A stretch of DNA of 64,000 nt from an uncultured Prevotella sp. (GTDB lineage: Bacteria; Bacteroidota; Bacteroidia; Bacteroidales; Bacteroidaceae): positions 248,001 to 312,000 of the forward strand of contig CAAGKM010000043.1 in the NCBI GenBank assembly GCA_900770395.1, in the 5' to 3' direction. Positions within the stretch are counted from its first letter, which is position 1; each line of letters starts with the position of its first letter. The translations under genes and the position numbers were made by a program. Shown in pieces: positions 16,196 through 21,708 of this stretch. The notes under the pieces were generated by a model. The model had not been told where the DNA came from, did no database searches, and was given only the letters and a program-made list of their open reading frames with translations.

Positions 16196-17509
16196 TCATC
16201 TAAATATGTATGTATTTGCTTTTATCAATAAATCCAAAAGTTCATCCTTTTCTTTCTTGTTGCAAATACGATAAGGCTTGTTTTTACTTGCTAATAGTTT
16301 CTCTGTTGTTGCAAATACAGGTATATAATCCAGTCTACATCCACCACCACATATATTTTTTAGTTCACATTGATTGCAAGGCTCAATATTGTTGATATTT
16401 GACATCTGTTTTAATCGCTTACTCTTATTTATGATAGTATTCCAATCTGTCATTCTTATATTTCCAAATTTTTGGGTCTGGTATATTTTTGCACAAGGAA
16501 AGATGTCGCCATTAGCAGAAACATTTAATGCCCCGTATGCGCAATTATCGTTAAGAACCTGATTCCTTGCAGACAATACAAACCCACTGAAACTGTCATT
16601 GGTGCCATATACTGCAGATATAATATCTTTCATGATCCTTTCGTATTCTTTGTGATCAACATTGTCCCTGTTTATGGTTCGACCGTCAATTAATCCAGTG
16701 GTGTATTTTATAAGTAATTTATCGCCAAATTTTTGTTTCAATTTTTTGCCAAAATCAATATATCCCTGCATTTCGTCTTTTAATGTGTTTGAGGGGTATG
16801 GAGTGATTGCTATTTCTGTCGGAATTTTATTTAACACAAAACGTTCAACGGTAGCTAAAGCTTTAGTAAAATTGCCCTTGCCACGAATTTTTGCATTTGA
16901 TTCTTCTGAAAATCCATCTATAGACACCTGTACTCTGCGTATATGTTGTGATAGGATGTCAATTGTTTCTGCGTCAAATAAAGTCCCATTAGTCAATAGT
17001 TCAACAGTCAGGTTCAAATCGTAAGCCCACTTTACTATATGGGTAAGGTCTTTACGCAAACCGATTTCTCCTCCTGTCATCACTATTTTCTTTCCTCCGC
17101 TCAAAGCAAAGTTTTTTAAAAGTGTTTCGATTTCTTCTGTTGTTAATTCATTTCTTAAAGCAGTGCCAGCATACATATAGCAATGAGGACATCTCATGTT
17201 GCATTCATTTGTTAAATATAACTGCATCACATCATATGAATTCGATCTCGTATTAGTTGATTCTAAATGTCTCGCTTCAATCTGCGTTACAACAAACGAT
17301 ATGTCCTCTTCGCAGCCTTTAAATTTTTCCAAAGACTCTGCCAAAGAATTATTACATAGAAAATTAAACATATCTAATTGATGTTCAGATTCAAGAACAA
17401 TCCAATTGGATGTCTCTGGTGTAATTACAATGATTTTGTTATTATGCCTTATAACACGAATATCTTTTGGGAAACTATACCTTTTATGTTTATCTATTGT
17501 CTTCTCCAT
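16196..17509 (-). CDS. Radical SAM/SPASM peptide maturase (candidate RiPP enzyme)
   Basis: 437 aa. The radical SAM cluster motif is CNMRCPHC (Cys103, 107, 110), followed by the glycine-rich MTGGEIGLRKD. The C-terminal SPASM domain has CNQCELKNICGGGC (CxxC-x5-CxxxC) plus earlier and later cysteines (DNCAYG, YRICNKK), binding auxiliary 4Fe-4S clusters. Residues about 11-80 (KIIVITPETSNWIVLE, LAESLEKFKG, ISFVVTQIEA) look like a PqqD-type peptide-recognition domain fused at the front. Such enzymes cross-link Cys, Tyr or other side chains in ribosomal peptides. A Cys-rich 37-aa peptide gene lies 242 bp upstream on the same strand, separated by a terminator and this gene's own promoter. Substrate and chemistry are inferred. 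Confidence 0.87.
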   Translation of the reverse strand: MEKTIDKHKRYSFPKDIRVIRHNNKIIVITPETSNWIVLESEHQLDMFNFLCNNSLAESLEKFKGCEEDISFVVTQIEARHLESTNTRSNSYDVMQLYLTNECNMRCPHCYMYAGTALRNELTTEEIETLLKNFALSGGKKIVMTGGEIGLRKDLTHIVKWAYDLNLTVELLTNGTLFDAETIDILSQHIRRVQVSIDGFSEESNAKIRGKGNFTKALATVERFVLNKIPTEIAITPYPSNTLKDEMQGYIDFGKKLKQKFGDKLLIKYTTGLIDGRTINRDNVDHKEYERIMKDIISAVYGTNDSFSGFVLSARNQVLNDNCAYGALNVSANGDIFPCAKIYQTQKFGNIRMTDWNTIINKSKRLKQMSNINNIEPCNQCELKNICGGGCRLDYIPVFATTEKLLASKNKPYRICNKKEKDELLDLLIKANTYIFR

Positions 17510-17590
17510 CGTTTTATGTGATATATTTTACAAGATGTTTTACTGATTTTAGTATATAAAAACGAGAGTGTGTCATAAGTATGTTTTCTG

Positions 17591-17598
17591 CAAAGATA
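17591..17598 (-). promoter_or_regulatory. -7 box for the radical SAM gene
   Basis: TATCTTTG on the minus strand, about 82 bp upstream of the start codon, with GTTG 19 nt further up in place of TTTG. It lies after the terminator at 17636-17681, so the maturase is transcribed separately from the peptide gene. Confidence 0.5.
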
Positions 17599-17635
17599 AA
17601 CTTTTAATTTGAAGCTTCAACCTCTTTTTTAAATA

Positions 17636-17681
17636 AGAAAAGAACCGTATCAAACCTTATAAGGGATAACGATACGGCTCT
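17636..17681 (-). terminator. Intrinsic terminator between peptide gene and maturase
   Basis: AGAGCCGTATC and GATACGGTTCT form an 11-bp stem (one G-U pair). The loop contains CCTTATAAGG and a T-rich run follows on the minus strand. It ends transcription of the small peptide gene(s) before the maturase. Confidence 0.75.
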
Positions 17682-17750
17682 TTATAGCTTGAGCAGTTAT
17701 AGTTTGACATTTATAGACTATCATTCTACTAATGACACGCCTTCGTTTTA

Positions 17751-17864
17751 TTAAATACTATTACCCATATTTGAATGAGCTGCATAGTTGCTGCAACAGC
17801 AAGCATAACATGGACTACCTCCATAAGGAGCTATTACTTTCTTTACTTCAAATTCTATTTTCAT
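17751..17864 (-). CDS. Candidate Cys-rich RiPP precursor peptide (37 aa)
   Basis: From ATG 17862-17864 the peptide starts MKIEFEVKKVIAPYGG and continues SPCYACCCSNYAAHSNMGNS, ending in Ile. A charged, strand-forming leader is followed by Gly15-Gly16 and a core with four cysteines (19, 22, 23, 24), two tyrosines, and Asn/Ser-rich sequence. This leader/core layout beside a radical SAM/SPASM enzyme is typical of modified ribosomal peptides (sactipeptide or ranthipeptide type). The frame extends upstream to 17936, but the shorter start is preferred because the upstream part looks unrelated. Processing after GG is possible. No transporter or protease is visible in the island. Confidence 0.65.
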   Translation of the reverse strand: MKIEFEVKKVIAPYGGSPCYACCCSNYAAHSNMGNSI

Positions 17865-17960
17865 AGTTAATTGCTTTTTTAAATTATACATTTGAATGTT
17901 TATACTGTCGTTGACTTTTATCCCAATGAATGGCACGTTTTTACACTATTCTAATCTACA

Positions 17961-18113
17961 TTATTCAAAATAGTCTAAATAACTTTCTTGATCTTCCATC
18001 CTGTCCCTATAATCTTCTTCTGACTCATATGGGTCACGTTCCCAACTTGTTGGACTATAACCGTCATCTTCATATTCGTCATCGAAATCATCATAATTGT
18101 TTGAATCTTTCAT
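17961..18113 (-). CDS. Hypothetical 50-aa acidic peptide
   Basis: Starts at ATG 18111-18113: MKDSNNYDDFDDEYEDDGYS, then PTSWERDPYESEEDYRDRME, ending DQESYLDYFE. More than one third of the residues are Asp or Glu and it has eight tyrosines. No cysteine. It lies 96 bp upstream of the Cys-rich peptide on the same strand, with a TATCTTTG box at 18181-18188. It may be a second precursor, a leader-like partner, or an unrelated small acidic protein. Family not recognised. Confidence 0.55.
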   Translation of the reverse strand: MKDSNNYDDFDDEYEDDGYSPTSWERDPYESEEDYRDRMEDQESYLDYFE

Positions 18114-18180
18114 ATTTTTATTTTTTATTTTATGAATAAGAGCTTAGAAAGCCCAAACTGAGAGCATCTCAATTTGTGTG

Positions 18181-18188
18181 CAAAGATA
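18181..18188 (-). promoter_or_regulatory. -7 box for the two small peptide genes
   Basis: TATCTTTG on the minus strand, 67 bp before the acidic-peptide ATG. No clear -33 element. Together with the terminator at 17636-17681 it would define a two-gene peptide transcript. Confidence 0.45.
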
Positions 18189-18247
18189 CATTATTTTATG
18201 CGGAATGTATTTATCTATGCGCTTCCTTTTTTTCGGACGAAAAAAAA

Positions 18248-18883
18248 TTATAGTTTTAGAAAAAATCTATTTATAAATTCTTCCTTATTTTGAAGTTTTG
18301 GCGGCATATAACTTGATGAAACAAATTCCTTTTGGAACTCTTGTAATATTTGAGGAATTCCTTCACTAACAAAATTACTTCTCTCTTTTGGGGACATATT
18401 GGGATCTGGATTGATGATTACTTTCTCATATTGCATTCTACAGTTCATATCCTTAAATGTTTTATTAAAGTTGGCATAACCACTTTCTAATTCTTTTATT
18501 CCAATGTTAAAAGTATTGGCAAATGCTTCGTTAAAACTTTTCCCGATACCTTTTTTCCCCTCAAGGTTCTTGCCTATTCCAAGTACAATTTTGGTGTATT
18601 GGAATAAAATGCCAATAATTTTGGTGTATTTATATCCAAAGTATTTTTTTATATCATCTTTTTGGATTATAAATGTTCCTTTCTTATTTTCATACGTTAG
18701 ATATGGAGATGCATTCTCTGCCCAATGGTTAATCAATTGCTTTATTTTCTTAATACTGTCATCTTGGGATAATCTACTACATTTAGGATGTGTATAAATA
18801 TATTTTTCAATATTTATCATATCAACCATAGAATTACTCTTTTGAACTCTATTTATTTCCTCATTCGTTGTACTTCTATCCAT
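18248..18883 (-). CDS. Hypothetical 211-aa protein in the RiPP-like island
   Basis: Soluble, lysine- and asparagine-rich, no signal peptide. It starts MDRSTTNEEINRVQKSNSMV. Middle segments are KKIKQLINHWAENASPYLTY and KKYFGYKYTKIIGILFQYTK, and the C-terminus is predicted helical with NKEEFINRFFLKL. Family not recognised. It lies immediately upstream of the small peptide genes on the same strand, and its AT-rich codon use matches theirs rather than the flanking chromosome. It might be an immunity, leader-binding or regulatory protein, but nothing seen favours one. Confidence 0.55.
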   Translation of the reverse strand: MDRSTTNEEINRVQKSNSMVDMINIEKYIYTHPKCSRLSQDDSIKKIKQLINHWAENASPYLTYENKKGTFIIQKDDIKKYFGYKYTKIIGILFQYTKIVLGIGKNLEGKKGIGKSFNEAFANTFNIGIKELESGYANFNKTFKDMNCRMQYEKVIINPDPNMSPKERSNFVSEGIPQILQEFQKEFVSSSYMPPKLQNKEEFINRFFLKL

Positions 18884-18909
18884 ATTATAGTCATTATCGT
18901 AATTATTAT

Positions 18910-19041
18910 TTAAAATTCAAAGTCATTTGCCGAGCAGCATGCCTTCTTGTAATCGAAGCCGTACAGCCGCATATATGCTTCCTGCACTTCCTTCGCTTCA
19001 TTGATAGAATAGAGTGAAGGAAGTGCGATTGAGTTGTTGCT
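18910..19041 (-). pseudogene. In-frame 43-codon extension after the TAG stop of the gene at 19042-19269
   Basis: Directly after the TAG (19042-19044) of the small membrane-protein gene the same frame stays open: SNNSIALPSLYSINEAKEVQ, then EAYMRLYGFDYKKACCSAND, then FEF and TAA (18910-18912). The composition is clearly protein-like. Either the membrane-protein gene has acquired an amber stop, or this is the tail of an older gene fused by deletion. Family not recognised. Confidence 0.45.
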
Positions 19042-19269
19042 CTATATTAAAAAATAAAGTACCCCAATAATTCCCCTATATAAAAGGATACTGCCAAGAA
19101 CGGCACACACCAAACGGATAATGGCACCTATCCTCATAGGTAATAGTATTCCAAAAGGACGGCATAGAAACCAAGTAAAATCAGGCTCCGTCTTACTATT
19201 TTTAATACAAAGAATTAATTCTAATAAAAGAATCGCACCAATACAAGTTTGAATTATATACAAATCCAT
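19042..19269 (-). CDS. Hypothetical 75-aa membrane protein
   Basis: Starting at ATG 19267-19269, it has a first membrane helix (YIIQTCIGAILLLELILCI), a short charged loop, and a second hydrophobic stretch (IRLVCAVLGSILLYRGIIGV). The longer frame to 19557 would overlap a non-coding-looking region and the end of repeat element B, so the internal ATG is preferred. Family not recognised. Confidence 0.45.
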   Translation of the reverse strand: MDLYIIQTCIGAILLLELILCIKNSKTEPDFTWFLCRPFGILLPMRIGAIIRLVCAVLGSILLYRGIIGVLYFLI

Positions 19270-19513
19270 AATCTTTTTATTTTTTAGTTTAACATTATTA
19301 TATTTTAAGTTATATTTAATGTCATACGAAAAAAGGCACGGAAACTTTTTGCTTCTGTGACTCGATAGGTACCGCCAAGAACCCAAACACCCAACAGCGT
19401 GGCAAAAAGTCCGCACCTTGATATGAAGGTACGAACGTCTGCTCTTCTGTTCTCCGGGTATTTCTGATAAAGTTTTGGCGGTTTTATAAAAGCATCTGCC
19501 CACTACTTGATGA
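19270..19513. other. 244-bp stretch with no called gene
   Basis: AT-rich near 19270-19320, then a more mixed sequence up to repeat element B. The minus-strand frame here reads poorly (PGEQKSRRSYLHIKVRTFCH). I see no convincing gene, promoter or terminator. Confidence 0.4.
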
Positions 19514-19873
19514 ATGTAAATATAATTCTGAAAAATTTCCGCATAATTTTTTTTCATTCAGGAAACGGAAAATGGATATTCAGGCATGTTTTAAAACATC
19601 TGCGAAATGAAAACGTTGAAACACTTAGGCATTTTCATCGAAAAACTTAAGTATTTCCGTCTGAACACTTAAGTGATACCGCCAACAACTCTTAAGTGTT
19701 GCAGAAACAACACTTAAGTGTTACGACGGCAACAGTTAAGTGTTCCGAAAGCAAGAAAACGCTGTATTTGTAATACGTTCATTTACAGCACTTTATAAAA
19801 CTTAAAATGCTGGCGTTTTTCCGACCGGGAAAGCGCTTGGATGATTTCACGCGATTCTCAGAAGACCTTTTGT
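19514..19873 (-). repeat. Repeat element B: same ends as element A, different 22-bp core
   Basis: Inverted relative to element A at 2975-3370. Its bases 19848-19873 are the exact reverse complement of A's first 26 bases. Bases 19514-19559 match A's last about 45 bases with few differences. The core is different: six copies of a unit centred on the palindrome CACTTAAGTG, with CTTAA-type centres at 19624, 19646, 19668, 19691, 19713 and 19735 (spacing 22, 22, 23, 22, 22). It lies between the island and a lipoprotein gene. Confidence 0.8.
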
Positions 19874-19883
19874 CAAAATAAAT

Positions 19884-20630
19884 CTATTTCAGCCCCGACC
19901 TGTAGAACTCCTTCAGCCTGTCCTTTATTCTCAGCACGAGCGAGTCGGCTGCCATATACATAATCTCGGCAGTGTCGCTTACCTCGCTGACGCTTGGCTG
20001 CAGCGTGTCGTTGTCGGCGGTGATGATGTTCTGCACGTCATAGGCAAGTATCAGCTTGCCGTTGTATATGCTCCATTTGTTGTACTGCTTTATCTCGGGA
20101 TATATGGCGGGCTCCTGCTCATCGCTGGTGCCCGTGTGGTAGGTGTTACCCATGGTGCGCATCTGGTTGTTGCTCTTGAAATGGTAGCTGTATTCGCGCG
20201 GCACCATGAGGCGCTCCACCACCGAGTCGGGCTGCTCGCCTATGATTTCGGGCATGAGCTTGAAGCTCCACTGCTGCTCTATGTCGTCGAGCACAATCAC
20301 CTGCTGCGCCTCGTCATGCCTAAGCGGGTTCACGGTAAGTGCCATGCGGCAGCCTATTCTCGGCTCTCCGTAGATTTTATTGCGCTTCATTGCTCTCACT
20401 ATGTTAAAGGTGTCAGGGTTGCCTCCGGCGTATGGCAGTATCACCACTATCGAGTCGTTGCAACCGTCGCAGGCAAGTCCATAGAGAGTTGAGTCGCCTG
20501 GAGCGTTCTCGTGATACTCCACTATTCCCGACTCGTCGGCGCTCGCGTTCTTGTCGGCTTTGCCGGCGCAACTGGTCATCAATGCAGTCATCACCGCAGC
20601 CATTCCTAATATGAATATGTCTTTTCTCAT
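19884..20630 (-). CDS. Hypothetical lipoprotein, 248 aa
   Basis: The start is ATG 20628-20630, chosen because a lipoprotein signal follows (MAAVMTALMTSCAGKADKN, lipidated Cys21) and a TAACTTTG box lies 16 bp upstream. The frame is open further upstream, but that would include the promoter. After the lipobox come segments such as LYGLACDGCNDSIVVILPYA and FNIVRAMKRNKIYGEPRIGC. The C-terminus is helical (LVLRIKDRLKEFYRSGLK). Probably periplasm-facing. Function unknown. Confidence 0.75.
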   Translation of the reverse strand: MRKDIFILGMAAVMTALMTSCAGKADKNASADESGIVEYHENAPGDSTLYGLACDGCNDSIVVILPYAGGNPDTFNIVRAMKRNKIYGEPRIGCRMALTVNPLRHDEAQQVIVLDDIEQQWSFKLMPEIIGEQPDSVVERLMVPREYSYHFKSNNQMRTMGNTYHTGTSDEQEPAIYPEIKQYNKWSIYNGKLILAYDVQNIITADNDTLQPSVSEVSDTAEIMYMAADSLVLRIKDRLKEFYRSGLK

Positions 20631-20645
20631 TGTCTTTATTTTCTG

Positions 20646-20653
20646 CAAAGTTA
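20646..20653 (-). promoter_or_regulatory. -7 box for the 248-aa lipoprotein gene
   Basis: TAACTTTG on the minus strand, 16 bp upstream of the chosen ATG. Confidence 0.5.
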
Positions 20654-20745
20654 CGGTTTTTATTTCATACCACAAAATGTTTACGGTACTTTTAAAATAT
20701 TTTTTATTTCTTCCGCAACCCGTCAAACTACTTGGCGCATGATAT

Positions 20746-21002
20746 TTAACCTGCATTATTCATACTATTTCCTACTGCAATGACTAACTGGCAGCACCTC
20801 AGCGCAATGCTCGCTCTTCCTCTTTGGCTTCGCCTTCCTCCTCCGCGCTCGGGATAGTTGGAGTTTACTCCACTCTCCTCTCGCTTGTTCGTCGGTTGTG
20901 AAAGTAGGATTTACTGCATTCTGCATCGTTATTGCTGCGCTCACGCTGATGCACAGCCATTTAGCCCTTTCATTACGGAACAGTATGAATAATGCAGGTT
21001 AA
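20746..21002. mobile_element. 257-bp MITE-like element with perfect 21-bp inverted ends
   Basis: The left end TTAACCTGCATTATTCATAC(T) at 20746-20766 is the exact reverse complement of 20982-21002. The outermost four bases on each side are TTAA, which could be a target duplication or part of the repeat. The interior is GC-richer and codes for nothing. The right end (AGCCATTTAGC through AATGCAGGTTA) recurs at 60254-60300. This is a non-autonomous element; no matching transposase is in the window. Confidence 0.8.
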
Positions 21003-21036
21003 TTTTGGTAAAACTGTTAATTATGCGTAAAACAAG

Positions 21037-21067
21037 TTTGGGTGAATTGTTTTTTGTGTTAATTTTG
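21037..21067 (+). promoter_or_regulatory. Promoter of the HD-domain gene
   Basis: TTTG (21037-21040), 19 nt, TAATTTTG (21060-21067). It begins 35 bp outside the MITE right end. Confidence 0.7.
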
Positions 21068-21090
21068 CAGTCAAAAAGTTTTGAACAGCA

Positions 21091-21624
21091 ATGTATAATA
21101 GTATAATCAACAAGTATTATCCTGAGGATAATGAGCTGCGGAGGATGCTTCTCATCCACAGCCGCGACGTGGCTGACAAGGCATTAGCGATAGCCGACGC
21201 ACATCCTGAATTAGGCTGCGACCGCACATTTCTGGAGGAGGCTGCGATGCTCCACGACATAGGAATAGTGTATACCCATGCGCCAAGTATATACTGTAAT
21301 GGAGAGGAGCATTACATAAGGCACGGAGTGATAGGGGCGCAGATGTTGCGCCGTGAGGGACTGCCGCGCCACGCCTTGGTGTGTGAGCGGCATACGGGAA
21401 CGGGGCTCACCCGTGAGCAGATAGAGCGGCAGAACCTGCCGCTGCCCCACGAGGACTTTGTGCCTGTGAGCATTGAGGAGCAGGTGATATGTTATGCCGA
21501 CAAGTTCTTCTCGAAATCATCGCTTGGAGTGCGGCGCACGGTGGAGCAGACGGCACGCAGTCTCGAGAAGTTCGGTGAGGACGGCGTGAGGAAATTCATG
21601 GCGTGGGCGGAGATGTTTGAGTGA
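21091..21624 (+). CDS. HD-domain metal-dependent phosphohydrolase
   Basis: 177 aa, soluble. The HD signature is complete: His near residue 24 (LLIHSRDVADKALAIADAHP), HD in AAMLHDIGIVYTHAPS, a further His in HYIRHGVIGAQMLRREGLPR, and Asp in QVICYADKFFSK. These residues bind divalent metal for phosphoester hydrolysis. This small single-domain type is common in Bacteroidetes; the substrate is unknown. It follows a good promoter and is probably monocistronic. Confidence 0.85.
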   Translation: MYNSIINKYYPEDNELRRMLLIHSRDVADKALAIADAHPELGCDRTFLEEAAMLHDIGIVYTHAPSIYCNGEEHYIRHGVIGAQMLRREGLPRHALVCERHTGTGLTREQIERQNLPLPHEDFVPVSIEEQVICYADKFFSKSSLGVRRTVEQTARSLEKFGEDGVRKFMAWAEMFE

Positions 21625-21694
21625 TATATGATAAAAAAAAGTGAAAGCATATAAAAACATCTTTGCATTTTTCGTTTTTATTGATTCTTTTTCG

Positions 21695-21702
21695 TACCTT
21701 TG
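21695..21702 (+). promoter_or_regulatory. -7 box at the lptD-like start
   Basis: TACCTTTG lies only 6 bp before the likely GTG start, with TTCG at about the -33 position. The mRNA would begin at or almost at the start codon. Confidence 0.5.
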
Positions 21703-21708
21703 CACCCC

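Noticed and set aside
19270..19557. N-terminal extension of the 75-aa membrane protein to 171 aa
   Set aside because: The extension runs through the conserved end of repeat element B and reads as low-quality sequence; an internal ATG gives a compact two-helix protein.
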